Shown here one piece after another: positions 32,856 through 42,101 of a DNA stretch of 64,000 bases. This stretch comes from Balneola sp. (lineage in GTDB: Bacteria > Bacteroidota > Rhodothermia > Balneolales > Balneolaceae): positions 496,001 to 560,000 of the forward strand of contig NZQV01000010.1 in NCBI GenBank assembly GCA_002696035.1, in the 5' to 3' direction. Position 1 is the first letter of the stretch, and each line of letters opens with the position of its first letter. The translations under genes and the position numbers were made by a program. Below the pieces are notes generated by a model that saw nothing but the letters and a program-made list of their open reading frames with translations, was not told where the DNA came from and searched no databases.

Positions 32856-35282
32856 TTAAAAGATCACGGAAATGCCATAGGAATTGCCAAATCGTCCGTA
32901 GAGTTTCTTGCTGAACTCGGCATAAAAGACCCCAAATATCTTCGAAGCAGCGATACCGATCTCAACCTGTGCTTCCGCCTCAGAATGTGGAATTAAGGGC
33001 TCAAGCGAGTCATTTCGGTCCAGAATACCCGCCGTTAAAATGGTGGAGATCTGGATCCCGCTTTTCTGTATAAAGCCAATGGGAATGCTTCGCGTCAAAG
33101 AACTTCCAAACTTGTAGCGAACGTTGATCTCGGATACCCGATGTCCCAGTGGCTGTCTGTAATCAACCGTGTTGAAAGGCCGGAAGCGAACGTAATCATC
33201 CACTACATACCCGTTGTAGGTTAGCAAGCGCTGATTGGGCGTCTCCCGGTCAGAAGCAGCCATGATGATATCTGTCTGAAAGAAATGAGAGGAAAAGACT
33301 GGCCAGTAGAATTTCAGTCCTACTTTATAGCGGTTGTAATCGAAATCGCTTTCCCAGCTTTGAATGCCTTTCTCGAGTACCGCATCCACAAGCCACCCAA
33401 ACTCCCGGATGTTATAATCGCGCAAGAACTGGGTTCTGAGATACTGGCGGGTATCGTGGTGAAGGTGCAGATATAGACCACGGATCTTGCCTTCTTCCGC
33501 CGGATATACCGGATCGTTGTTCTGGAATTCAACCGGTTCAAGTTCACCCCAAAACAGGCCGGACCTTTGAGTAGCATTCAGGGACCGATGCGTCTCATCC
33601 ATATACAAAACTCTGAAAAATGATTCGGTATTCAACCTGAATCTCAGTCCCGCGTTCACTCCTTCCCTTTCGAAGTAATTGTTACCGGTAGAGCCGGTGG
33701 TCAAGGCATTTATGGTCTGCCTGAATTCAAAGAAATCAATAGGTGTTCGGTTGTATTCGTAATCCTGATATTGTTGCAGGGTTTGCTTGAAATAGCTTGC
33801 CTCTGGAGCTAAAAAGAAGTCTCCCGGAAAATGATACCCGCTGAGTTTATAGCTCCAGGAGTTGTTCCCGAAACCATAGCCTGCAAGAGCCCGGTACTCG
33901 TAATTATCATGCACCGGTGTGCGAAGGCCAAGGCCAACATAGTGCCCCTGAACCCGGTTATATTTATAGAGGTGACTTGGGTTGGTTATGTAAAATCGCT
34001 CCAGCTGATACGGCAGCCTGAAGAAGGAGCGAAACACAGACATCCCCACTTTTAAGACTACGCTCTTCTCCTGATTCTGCTCTACCTGCGACAACAACCG
34101 GGTGTTCGAATTTTTGGGTTTACCGGAGAGGGAATCCCAATAGGCCTCTTCTTTCTGATGCGCATCAGACAAGATATTGATGGTGTTCAATTTTATGTTT
34201 TCAGTCTGAACTTCTTGATTGACCTTATGCCTGGTCCAGGTCCACTCATCTTTGTAAAGGATCTTGTCTTTGGTGCCAATAAATTCAAGGATAGCAGATA
34301 GTTCAGTGGTTTCAGGCAGCCAGAAATCACCCACTTTTGTATAGGTTTGTTTATATCTGAGGTCAGAAATTTTGAAGGTGCCGGTATTGGTTTCAGCATA
34401 TTCGTTCAGTTTTACATCTACACCCAATACCGTTTTAGTGTCAGGATCGTACCATGCCTTTCCCTTAAATAACGGCCGGTTATCTTTTTTGGGATAAAAG
34501 GAAACCTCTACGGTTCCTTCGGGCCAGGTGCTGTCGGCTTCGTCATCATAGAGCTCATAGAACTGTCCGGCCCTCTGTGATATGGGGCCAACCACGGTGA
34601 TGCTTTCGGAGAGAATACTCAGGGAGATCTCGTCGTCGTTCAAGTTGAGTGGCTCTCCCCCGGTGGAAAAGAAATCATATTCGCTGAAGAAATTTTCACT
34701 GGCGCGGTTCGCTACCAGCGTCTCAGTATATCGTTCAGGATCGGAAACATAATTCAGTTTCGTCCGCCGTTCGGAATACGCGATGGGTTCAATGTTGATA
34801 CTGTCCAATTTCTGGTACGTGAATTCACGACCTACATTACTCAAAATAGCAAGCTTGTACACTTCAGCCTGATAAGAGCTCAGGTTGGACTTTTGCTGAT
34901 CACGCATGCGGGCCAGGTTTTGCATCTCACGCGCCACACGGTTGGAGCTTACAGTCACATCCATTGACATGACTTCTGGTTTCAGATACACCGTTTGCTC
35001 GGTTTCTTCTCCTGCGGTGATCTGTACGGTGATGACGGTATCCTGAAAAGACAGAAACCGATATCGAATATTTACCTCACCCTCGGGTAGTTTGATCGAA
35101 TAGGCTCCCATATTATTGGTGTATGTGCCCTTGGAAGTGCCTGTGACAATGATATTGGCATAAGGTAGCGGATCTTCTGTTTCGGCATCAAACACAAACC
35201 CTGTAAGGGTTCCGGTTTCATTCTGTGCAAAAGTAGTTAATGGGAAAAGCGAGATGATCGCAAAAAGATATACGAACCACAC
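32856..35282 (-). CDS. DUF5686 outer-membrane protein with carboxypeptidase-regulatory-like domain
   Basis: An 808-aa outer-membrane protein. After a signal segment (to TTFAQ, about 20) comes a CarboxypepD_reg-like beta-sandwich: GTLTGFVFDAETEDPLPYANIIVTGT ... GAYSIKLPEG. Then a long DUF5686 region follows, ending in beta-barrel strands (YNIREFGWLVDAVLEKG, INVRYKFGSSLTRS, YGRFGNSYGISVIF). The only plausible start with a signal peptide is GTG at 35282; the upstream in-frame codons encode a very basic stretch with no ATG. Members may act in outer-membrane transport or assembly, but I know of no settled function. It follows the LD-carboxypeptidase by 59 nt. Confidence 0.82.
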   Translation of the reverse strand: MWFVYLFAIISLFPLTTFAQNETGTLTGFVFDAETEDPLPYANIIVTGTSKGTYTNNMGAYSIKLPEGEVNIRYRFLSFQDTVITVQITAGEETEQTVYLKPEVMSMDVTVSSNRVAREMQNLARMRDQQKSNLSSYQAEVYKLAILSNVGREFTYQKLDSINIEPIAYSERRTKLNYVSDPERYTETLVANRASENFFSEYDFFSTGGEPLNLNDDEISLSILSESITVVGPISQRAGQFYELYDDEADSTWPEGTVEVSFYPKKDNRPLFKGKAWYDPDTKTVLGVDVKLNEYAETNTGTFKISDLRYKQTYTKVGDFWLPETTELSAILEFIGTKDKILYKDEWTWTRHKVNQEVQTENIKLNTINILSDAHQKEEAYWDSLSGKPKNSNTRLLSQVEQNQEKSVVLKVGMSVFRSFFRLPYQLERFYITNPSHLYKYNRVQGHYVGLGLRTPVHDNYEYRALAGYGFGNNSWSYKLSGYHFPGDFFLAPEASYFKQTLQQYQDYEYNRTPIDFFEFRQTINALTTGSTGNNYFEREGVNAGLRFRLNTESFFRVLYMDETHRSLNATQRSGLFWGELEPVEFQNNDPVYPAEEGKIRGLYLHLHHDTRQYLRTQFLRDYNIREFGWLVDAVLEKGIQSWESDFDYNRYKVGLKFYWPVFSSHFFQTDIIMAASDRETPNQRLLTYNGYVVDDYVRFRPFNTVDYRQPLGHRVSEINVRYKFGSSLTRSIPIGFIQKSGIQISTILTAGILDRNDSLEPLIPHSEAEAQVEIGIAASKIFGVFYAEFSKKLYGRFGNSYGISVIF

Positions 35283-35341
35283 CGTTGATCTACACCTGCT
35301 ATCTGACTTCCTGCTTCTATCTACTATGTTGCCTGAAAGAT

Positions 35342-36379
35342 CTATACCGCCACCCCCGATTCTAAAAGCTGTATGGTCCGGTTATCAGCATCGATCTCGG
35401 CTTCAATTCCTATGGGAAGCGTAATATTATCATCCTCGTGGCTTATCATGGCTCCATAAAAAGCCGGAATTCCCAGTGGTTTGATGTGGTCGTCTAACAT
35501 TTGTTCCAAGCTAAGACTGTTGTTTCCTGCGGAACAATCGGTGCATTTTCCAAAGACAAATCCGCTGAGCTCATCCAGTATGCCAGCTAATTTTAGCTGC
35601 GTTAACATCCGGTCGATCCGATAGACACTTTCACCGATATCTTCAAGAAACAGGATCGCCCCTTTGAAAGACGGCAGATAACCGGAGCCTACCATAGAGC
35701 TCAATACTGAAAGATTTCCTCCAAAAAGCCGGCCTCTGCTTTTGCCGGAATTCACTACAAAACTGTCGTCAAATTCGGAGGGGATCATAAATAATGAGGG
35801 GGTTCCTTTTTCGGTAATGCTTTGAAATGCCTCTTTGGTGAAATCTGTCCAAACCGACTTCCCAACCGGACCATGAAAACTTATAAGATCGCTTTGTGTA
35901 TAGAGAGCCATATGCAGTGAAGTGATATCGCTAAAGCCGATCAAAAGTTTCGGATTTCGGCGAATTTCCTCATAATCCAGCAGTGGTAAAATTCGATTGC
36001 AGCCCCACCCTCCCCGAATACACATTATGGCGTCTACCGTGTCATCCCGGAACATGGCCATCAGGTCGGAACTGCGTTCCTCGTCCGTTCCGGCTAAATA
36101 TCCCCGTTGACTTCGTACATGTTCCCCTAATTTCAATTGGAAGCCCAGTGCCTTGAGGTCGACAAGCATTTGGTCAAAAACGGAGCTTTGGTAAATAGGA
36201 CTTGCCGGTGCTACCAGACCAAGAGTGTCTCCGGGTTTAAGAGGCTGGGGTTTTATTTTTTGTGAATTTGGTACCGAAGGGGATTCAGACTCAATAGTAC
36301 AGCCGGCAGTTGAAAACGCCATTCCTGCCGTACCCAAAAGGGCTGTTTTTTTTATAAAATCTTTTCTTGTGAATGCCAT
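35342..36379 (-). CDS. LD-carboxypeptidase (S66 family), lipoprotein-like
   Basis: A 345-aa peptidase of family S66, which trims D-alanine from L,D linkages in murein tetrapeptides. The nucleophile motif IGFSDITSLHMAL and the preceding IRGGWGCNRILPLLDY are characteristic, and the C-terminal ISHEDDNITLPIG supplies the catalytic histidine region. The N-terminus MAFTRKDFIKKTALLGTAGM followed by AFSTAGC looks like a lipoprotein signal, unlike the cytosolic E. coli LdcA, so a periplasmic location is likely. It starts 28 nt after nadD ends. Confidence 0.9.
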   Translation of the reverse strand: MAFTRKDFIKKTALLGTAGMAFSTAGCTIESESPSVPNSQKIKPQPLKPGDTLGLVAPASPIYQSSVFDQMLVDLKALGFQLKLGEHVRSQRGYLAGTDEERSSDLMAMFRDDTVDAIMCIRGGWGCNRILPLLDYEEIRRNPKLLIGFSDITSLHMALYTQSDLISFHGPVGKSVWTDFTKEAFQSITEKGTPSLFMIPSEFDDSFVVNSGKSRGRLFGGNLSVLSSMVGSGYLPSFKGAILFLEDIGESVYRIDRMLTQLKLAGILDELSGFVFGKCTDCSAGNNSLSLEQMLDDHIKPLGIPAFYGAMISHEDDNITLPIGIEAEIDADNRTIQLLESGVAV

Positions 36380-36407
36380 TCTGAACCTGTTTTATGAATG
36401 GATATAG

Positions 36408-36992
36408 TTAGCTATATAACCGCTCTTTTTCAATGATCTTTAGGACGCTTTCGGGAACTTCATCAGAAACAGATCGCCCGCTTTTAACCTTCTCCCTGAT
36501 CTCAGAAGAAGCAATATCAAGTGGTTCGTGATCCACAAAATGCGACTGTGCAAGGATCTCCTTGTCTACATTTTTGTGGGTCTCTCCGGGTCTATGAGCA
36601 ACCAGGAGCTCACATTCTTCTACGATCTGATGGTGATCTTTCCAGGTGTGAAACTGACTCAGGCTGTCTTCCCCCATACAAAAATAGAAGGTGGTATCAG
36701 GATACTCTTCCTTTAAATGCCGGATGGTTTGTATGGAATAGGATGGCTTTGGGAGCTGTTCTTCAATCGTACTGATCGATACATGCTCAATATCGCGGAA
36801 AGCCGCTTCAAGCATCTTTAGCCGAAGTGTATATCCGGAATGATCTGCCCCGGTTTTGTGAGGAGGATACGGAGTGAGAAGTATCCAGATCTCATCAATG
36901 AGCCCGGAAGCTAAGAAAGACCGGGCAATGGAAATATGTCCGTTGTGAACGGGGTCGAAAGTACCCCCGAACAGACCAACCCGGGCCGACAT
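36408..36992 (-). CDS. nadD: Nicotinate-nucleotide adenylyltransferase
   Basis: A 194-aa enzyme of NAD biosynthesis that joins nicotinate mononucleotide and ATP to give deamido-NAD. The nucleotidyltransferase signature GLFGGTFDPVHNGHISIA is at the N-terminus (T/HxGH), and the C-terminal SSSEIREKVKSGRS-like motif reads ASSEIREKVKSGRSV. Length and motifs are complete. Its ATG shares one base with the bamD stop codon, so the two are coupled. NadD and BamD have no obvious functional link; the arrangement is a housekeeping run. Confidence 0.95.
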   Translation of the reverse strand: MSARVGLFGGTFDPVHNGHISIARSFLASGLIDEIWILLTPYPPHKTGADHSGYTLRLKMLEAAFRDIEHVSISTIEEQLPKPSYSIQTIRHLKEEYPDTTFYFCMGEDSLSQFHTWKDHHQIVEECELLVAHRPGETHKNVDKEILAQSHFVDHEPLDIASSEIREKVKSGRSVSDEVPESVLKIIEKERLYS

Positions 36993-37828
36993 TAACTCTG
37001 CCCTTCTTCAGTTTCAGAGTCATCAATGGTTACCACATTAGCGAGTTTATTCTGTGCTTCATCGTGATAATTTTCGATCTCGGCTCTCAGTTCGCTTTGT
37101 GGAAATAACTGCAAGAAAGTTTCATAACTCTCAATGGCTTTGGAGTACCGTTCTCTCTGAGATTGACGAACGCTGTTGTCGGCATATTCAATATAGGTTT
37201 TTACCTGATCCACCAAGGCTCTTTCGGCCCATTTAGATTCAGGATACTGGTCTACCACGCGATCAAGATAAAGCGTAGCGGCTTTGAACATATCGTTTCT
37301 CACATAGAACTGTGCAGCATTATAGGCTTTGTGGGCAAGTTTTGCGCGCAATTCATCGATTCGGCTTGCCGCATCAGTCACCCTTTCAGAATCAGGATAA
37401 CGATTGATGAAAAGTTGGAACCGTTCTATAGCCCGCCGTGTATCACTTTGATCCAGTTTATACCGTGGACTTTGTTGATAGTAACACAGGGCCGCTTTAT
37501 ACTCCATTTCCTGTCTTCGTTCATCCTGAGGATAATAACTCACAAAGCGGTCGTACTCAGAGGCTGCCAGCAAAAACTGATTATTTTTGAAATAACTTTC
37601 TGCCAGGTAGTACTGGGCATCCTGTCCATATTCAGTTCCACGCCCTACCCGGGTAACCGTGTCAAAAGCATTTGCTGCTTCCGAATAATTTTCTTCCTCA
37701 TAGAAAGACATTGCCTTCTGATAGGCCACTTCAACAGAATCGCCGCGCTTTATAAGCTTGTCGTTTTGACAAGCTGAGAATATGAATGTAAAACCAAGTA
37801 CGAATAATAGAAGTAATTTAGATTGCAT
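36992..37828 (-). CDS. bamD: Outer-membrane assembly lipoprotein BamD
   Basis: A 278-aa lipoprotein of the BAM complex, which inserts barrels into the outer membrane. Signal MQSKLLLLFVLGFTFIFSAC with lipobox cysteine, then five TPR-like helical repeats: AFDTVTRVGRGTEYGQDAQYYLAESYF, EYDRFVSYYPQDERRQEMEYKAALCYY, RYPDSERVTDAASRIDEL and so on. The frame stays open to a GTG at 37864, but the ATG at 37828 begins the lipoprotein signal. It may act together with the PPIases at 1.4-5.7 kb and the RseP site-2 protease at 62.4 kb in envelope assembly. Confidence 0.92.
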   Translation of the reverse strand: MQSKLLLLFVLGFTFIFSACQNDKLIKRGDSVEVAYQKAMSFYEEENYSEAANAFDTVTRVGRGTEYGQDAQYYLAESYFKNNQFLLAASEYDRFVSYYPQDERRQEMEYKAALCYYQQSPRYKLDQSDTRRAIERFQLFINRYPDSERVTDAASRIDELRAKLAHKAYNAAQFYVRNDMFKAATLYLDRVVDQYPESKWAERALVDQVKTYIEYADNSVRQSQRERYSKAIESYETFLQLFPQSELRAEIENYHDEAQNKLANVVTIDDSETEEGQS

Positions 37829-37853
37829 TGAGTTGGTTTGGGTGAAGTGTGCT

Positions 37854-38849
37854 TTAATGGTCACGATTTCTTAAAAAGATAAGAAGATTTTCGAGTTCTT
37901 GTTGATATTCGGATGAATCAAAATGGTTAAGCAGCTCAAGCGCTTTTTGGTAGTGCTGATCGGTCTCAGCAGCCACATCATCCAGTACATTTAGATTTTT
38001 CATGATCGAAAGTACTTGCTCAACATCATCCTGAGAGGGATCCTCGGTTTCTAAAGTTTCTGTGATCTGTTTTTTCTGTTCGTCATTTGCCCGTTCTAAC
38101 GAAAGAATGGTGAGATATGTTTTCTTACCCTCATAAATATCTCCACCGGGTTTCTTGCCAAATTTTTCAGGATCGGCAATGGCATCAAGCAGGTCATCCT
38201 GAATCTGAAATGCAACACCCATCTCATGGCCCAGTTCAGCAAGCTCGGCTCTTTTCTGGGATGATGCATGTGCCACAATAGCTCCTATTTCAAGCGAGGC
38301 GCTTAGCAAAGCTGCGGTCTTACCTGAGATCATCTGTATATATTCCCGATGATCGACGGTAGAACGGTTAACGAATTCCATGTCAAGAGCCTGACCTTCA
38401 CAAACGGTGATCACGGCTTCGGAAAATACCTTATGGATGTCCACATATTCTTTTTTGGTGAATGCCTCTTCCTCGCCATAATAGGAAAGCTGTCTGTAAG
38501 CATCAGCAAACATCACATCTCCAGACAGAATAGCAATATTCTCGTCCCATTTTTTATATACGCTGGCTTCGCCACGGCGGGTTTCCGCACTATCCATGAT
38601 ATCATCATGAACAAGGGTGAAATTATGAAGAATCTCTACGGCAAGAGCTCCGGGCAGGGCTTCGTCAGGGTCTGCTCCACAAAGTCCACACGATAGCAAA
38701 GTTAAAAGCGGCCGGATACGTTTTCCACCGACCTCAAGTGCATACCGATACGGTTGATATAGTGTATCTGGAGCATCAGGAAGATCGAGCTCTTCGAGTC
38801 CTGATTCTATTTTACCTAATAAGTGTTTATGTAAATTACTTTTGCTCAA
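37854..38849 (-). CDS. Polyprenyl diphosphate synthase
   Basis: A 331-aa trans-isoprenyl diphosphate synthase. The first aspartate-rich motif is DDIMD (residues 82-86) without the two-residue insertion seen in many bacterial farnesyl synthases; the second is QDDLLD. GGKRIRP (41-47) and the GKTAALLSASLEIGA segment are present. An aromatic residue, F77, lies five positions before the first motif, which usually limits chain length, so FPP or GGPP is likely. A TTG start at 38849 follows an AAAAGG site; no in-frame ATG lies upstream. It neighbours idi2, which supplies its allylic primer. Confidence 0.9.
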   Translation of the reverse strand: MSKSNLHKHLLGKIESGLEELDLPDAPDTLYQPYRYALEVGGKRIRPLLTLLSCGLCGADPDEALPGALAVEILHNFTLVHDDIMDSAETRRGEASVYKKWDENIAILSGDVMFADAYRQLSYYGEEEAFTKKEYVDIHKVFSEAVITVCEGQALDMEFVNRSTVDHREYIQMISGKTAALLSASLEIGAIVAHASSQKRAELAELGHEMGVAFQIQDDLLDAIADPEKFGKKPGGDIYEGKKTYLTILSLERANDEQKKQITETLETEDPSQDDVEQVLSIMKNLNVLDDVAAETDQHYQKALELLNHFDSSEYQQELENLLIFLRNRDH

Positions 38850-38915
38850 TGGCCTTTTGTCATAGATGAATAGTGGAATATAGGGAATTTAACAGACGGA
38901 ATTAGAGCCTCTGCC

Positions 38916-39944
38916 TTATTTTTCAACCCTTTTGAGATGACTGCGATTGAGTTCAGAAACGCGTTCACAACCTAACAGTGTAAGGATGGTTTTAAGATCT
39001 TTTTGCCACTGACCATATAGCTGTGATAAGCCTTCATATCCTTCATTTACTACCGCTTTAATGATGGGTTGAGCCGAAGCCGTAAAATGAGCTCCAAGAC
39101 AAAGCGATTTTGCAATATCAAAAGCAGAGCGAATGCCACCGGAAGCAATGATCTCAAAACTTCGCTCCCACTCCAGTTTACTTAACTCCAGTATACATTC
39201 TACTGTAGGATTTCCCCAGTCATTGAATTGATGGCTGGCATTGGTATTTGATCTGCGTGAATTCTCTACTTTGGCCCAGCTTGTTCCGCCAGAGCCGGCA
39301 ACATCAATTACATGAATTCCGACATTAAGCAACCTGCGGGCAGTGTGCTCTGAGATTCCAGCTCCGGTTTCTTTAACAATTACAGGAAGCCCGGCATCTG
39401 TCACTAATTGTTCAATGCCATCCAGGATGCCTTTAAAATCCCGATCCCCTTCAGGTTGCATAAGCTCCTGCAGTGGATTCAAATGTACAATAACCGCATT
39501 GGCTTCTATAGAATCGATGAGCCGGTTCAGTTTATCGGAAGACAGGCCTCCAATGAGCTGAGCTCCACCTATATTTGCGCAAATAAATGCATCCGGAGCT
39601 TTTTTACGAACTATAGAAAAAGTCTCAGTGAGCGATTCATCCTCCAGCATAGCACGCTGACTCCCCACACCAAAGGGTAAATTTTCCTGTTGACAGAATT
39701 CGGCAATTACGGCGTTTACTGGTCCGGCATCTGCGTAGCCACCTGTCATCGAAGAAATAAAAAGAGGAAAACTGAACGAACGGTCTAAAAAGGATGCCTC
39801 GGTGTTTACAGAATCAAAACTTACTTCAGGTAATGCATTGTGTATGAATCTGTACTGTTCAAATCCGGTTGGGTGCTGGTACTGCGTTTTGTCACCTACG
39901 GTGAGCTCAACATGGTCTTTCTTTCGATCTCTTATATCTGTCAT
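38916..39944 (-). CDS. fni: Type 2 isopentenyl-diphosphate delta-isomerase
   Basis: A 342-aa FMN-dependent isomerase interconverting isopentenyl and dimethylallyl diphosphate. Characteristic parts are RDRKKDHVELTV at the N-terminus, SSMTGGYADAG, the GSQRAMLE loop, NIGGAQL, HLNPLQELMQPEGDRDF, VKETGAGIS, DVAGSGGTSW and the FMN-phosphate site ASGGIRSAFDIAKSLCLGA. All expected catalytic segments are visible. It lies 66 nt upstream of the polyprenyl synthase; together with dxr at the right edge the window carries steps of the MEP isoprenoid pathway. Confidence 0.95.
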   Translation of the reverse strand: MTDIRDRKKDHVELTVGDKTQYQHPTGFEQYRFIHNALPEVSFDSVNTEASFLDRSFSFPLFISSMTGGYADAGPVNAVIAEFCQQENLPFGVGSQRAMLEDESLTETFSIVRKKAPDAFICANIGGAQLIGGLSSDKLNRLIDSIEANAVIVHLNPLQELMQPEGDRDFKGILDGIEQLVTDAGLPVIVKETGAGISEHTARRLLNVGIHVIDVAGSGGTSWAKVENSRRSNTNASHQFNDWGNPTVECILELSKLEWERSFEIIASGGIRSAFDIAKSLCLGAHFTASAQPIIKAVVNEGYEGLSQLYGQWQKDLKTILTLLGCERVSELNRSHLKRVEK

Positions 39945-40202
39945 ATACTTAACGTCTGAAAATCACGCTTTAATTGCTGAAAAGGATTTAACAATAGAAT
40001 TGAATGATTTTGGTTCAATGGCTTTGAAGTGTACTTGGGGCTAGAAAAGATGATTGTACCCCGAAAACCCAAACCCTGTGTGGAAGCGCTTTTATCTGCT
40101 TTTAGTGTAATGAATTTTAAGCTTAAAATCCTAATAAAATCTGATTTTAAGTGAGTTAAATGGATGAAAGCACAATGAAGTCGATTCATAAATAAATATT
40201 AC

Positions 40203-40985
40203 TCAACTAAGGTCCTTTTTGGCAGCCAGGTAAACAATATGCCATTTTACCTTAAGGTTATTATCTGATTTCTGATCCCAGTGCTGCGTCAAAAGTTTAA
40301 ACTGTTTGTAACTGAGTCTGTTCTTTTTCACCGAGTGAGAAGCACCGATGCGTTTGAGATGTCGGAAGAAATCAAGCGAGTGTTCAAACTCCTGATACAG
40401 GTCGTTTTCGTAATAATCGATCTGCATAGGCCCCATAGATAATTTCACCACTACCTCCTCTACATTGGGAAGTGGGTTTGCAGTATGAGGTAGTCCAAGT
40501 TCGAGGCATGATTCATACCATTGACCAAAACTTTCGTTACCAGGAAATGAAGTAAGCAATAACCCGCCGGGCAGTAAACTTTCAGAGAGTTGTTCTAACG
40601 CAAGAGCTGTATCCTTGAACCAATGCGGTGTGAAGTTTGAGATCACCATCGCAAAGGATTCCTGGGCTGGATCAAACTGCTGGGCATCCAACACTTCAAA
40701 CCTGACCTTTCTTCCTTCAAGAAGGCCATCCTTAGCCAGGGTTTCTTTATTGAACTGAAGCATTTCAGAAGAAGCATCACTAATGAGAAATTCTTTATCG
40801 GGAAAATGCTCAAGAAGCTGCCGGGTTAAAAACCCTGTACCACAACCTATTTCAAGAATAGGACCTTCCGGAAGTATGCCTTTCCACGGTAAAAGTGAAG
40901 AGATAAGACCATCTGCAACCTTCCGCTGAATTTCGGCCTCTTCATGATAAACAGAAGCAGCTATACCAAATTTGGTTGAGATCAT
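40203..40985 (-). CDS. BioC-like SAM-dependent methyltransferase
   Basis: A 260-aa class I methyltransferase. The N-terminus FGIAASVYHEEAEIQRKVADGLISSL follows the pattern of BioC (malonyl-ACP O-methyltransferase, first step of pimelate synthesis for biotin), and motif I is ILEIGCGTGFLTRQLL. Then DASSEMLQ and a region typical of BioC, LEQLSESLLPGGLLLTSFPGNESFGQW, are present. No other bio gene is nearby; it lies 3 nt downstream of the DUF4837 gene. I keep the symbol empty because related methyltransferases share these features. Confidence 0.65.
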   Translation of the reverse strand: MISTKFGIAASVYHEEAEIQRKVADGLISSLLPWKGILPEGPILEIGCGTGFLTRQLLEHFPDKEFLISDASSEMLQFNKETLAKDGLLEGRKVRFEVLDAQQFDPAQESFAMVISNFTPHWFKDTALALEQLSESLLPGGLLLTSFPGNESFGQWYESCLELGLPHTANPLPNVEEVVVKLSMGPMQIDYYENDLYQEFEHSLDFFRHLKRIGASHSVKKNRLSYKQFKLLTQHWDQKSDNNLKVKWHIVYLAAKKDLS

Positions 40986-40988
40986 ATA

Positions 40989-42092
40989 CTAAAGTGCAGG
41001 ATCATTTTGGGATTCGTTCCAGGTAGAATCTGATTCAAAGGTACGTCCCATAGCGCGGAACTGTCGCACAAAAGGAAGTTTCTTACGTACACTTGGAGCG
41101 AATTGATTGTAATCAACCATAAACAGTCGTTCTGTATCCGGATCATAATACGTGAAATTCACAAACGGTCCGCCCATAGCACCATTTACCATATGCCAGG
41201 TTCCCAGGGTTTCGTATACAATTAAACGTCCCATTTGGAAGGAATTTGTTTTCACCGGACGATTTAGATCGGGACGCCGGAATGTTTGCACATACATATT
41301 ATCCCGGGCGCCTTTGATATACTGTTTTTGTAACGAATCACGTGTGGCAATGATCCAGTCATCATCCAGGAAAGAAATATCGTTTACATCATCCATGTGC
41401 CAGGTCCACAACCAGCGATCGTTCTGAGGCAAAAAGCGACGATAACTGTGGAAATTCAGCGTATCGATGTTTGGGATATAATCGTGCTGAATTCGAACTT
41501 TATAGCCATAATTTTCCCACAAAGAATCAGATAACTGAGTCTGTTCTTTCATTTCATATACAAAATATTCCCACCGTTTCAATTCCTTTTCAAGCATGTT
41601 ACTCAGCAACGAATTTTCCGTGTTCTTGATCTTCTGAGCAAGCTCTTCATCCGATGTTGAGGTCAGTATCAAAACATATTGATCGCGATACCACTGGTCT
41701 TCCACCGGAAACGCAAAGCTCTCTCCTTCCCGAACCCGTTGTTCCACATTTTCATCCAGAAAACCACGTATTTGTCGGCCTACATTCGACTCTTCATTAA
41801 TAGGGGCTGCAAAGATTATATTTTTTTGTCGCCTGATCCGCTCCAGGTGAGATTGAGAACGAATTTGTGTGAAAGTAAGATCATAATAGGGTTCTGCATT
41901 GGGCACTGTTTGAACCCATTTCCCGAACACCAATCTTATAGCCTCAGCTGTCTGGCTGTCCCATTGAGTAGAATCCATCACAACAGTGACTTCCCTGGTA
42001 TTTCCCTCTGCTAACGAACGATAATCTCCGTCGCAAGAGATCATGAATAACCCTAATAATGAAATAAGAATTGAACCTGCTACCTGTCGCAT
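40989..42092 (-). CDS. DUF4837 family lipoprotein
   Basis: A 367-aa probable lipoprotein: signal MRQVAGSILISLLGLFMISC with lipobox cysteine, then a region matching the DUF4837 family by its overall pattern (NTREVTVVMDS, FGKWVQTVPNAEPYYDLTF, NIIFAAPINEESNVGRQIRGFLDE and a C-terminal YYDPDTERLFMVDYNQFAPSVRKK). Function unknown in the family as far as I know. It starts 9 nt after trpA and precedes the BioC-like gene by 3 nt, so it probably lies on the distal part of the trp transcript. Confidence 0.8.
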   Translation of the reverse strand: MRQVAGSILISLLGLFMISCDGDYRSLAEGNTREVTVVMDSTQWDSQTAEAIRLVFGKWVQTVPNAEPYYDLTFTQIRSQSHLERIRRQKNIIFAAPINEESNVGRQIRGFLDENVEQRVREGESFAFPVEDQWYRDQYVLILTSTSDEELAQKIKNTENSLLSNMLEKELKRWEYFVYEMKEQTQLSDSLWENYGYKVRIQHDYIPNIDTLNFHSYRRFLPQNDRWLWTWHMDDVNDISFLDDDWIIATRDSLQKQYIKGARDNMYVQTFRRPDLNRPVKTNSFQMGRLIVYETLGTWHMVNGAMGGPFVNFTYYDPDTERLFMVDYNQFAPSVRKKLPFVRQFRAMGRTFESDSTWNESQNDPAL

Positions 42093-42101
42093 AATGTATG
42101 T

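Noticed and set aside
39941-40189. An 82-codon frame in the 258-nt gap upstream of idi2
   Set aside because: No start signals, unusual composition and overlap with the idi2 start; more likely the promoter region.
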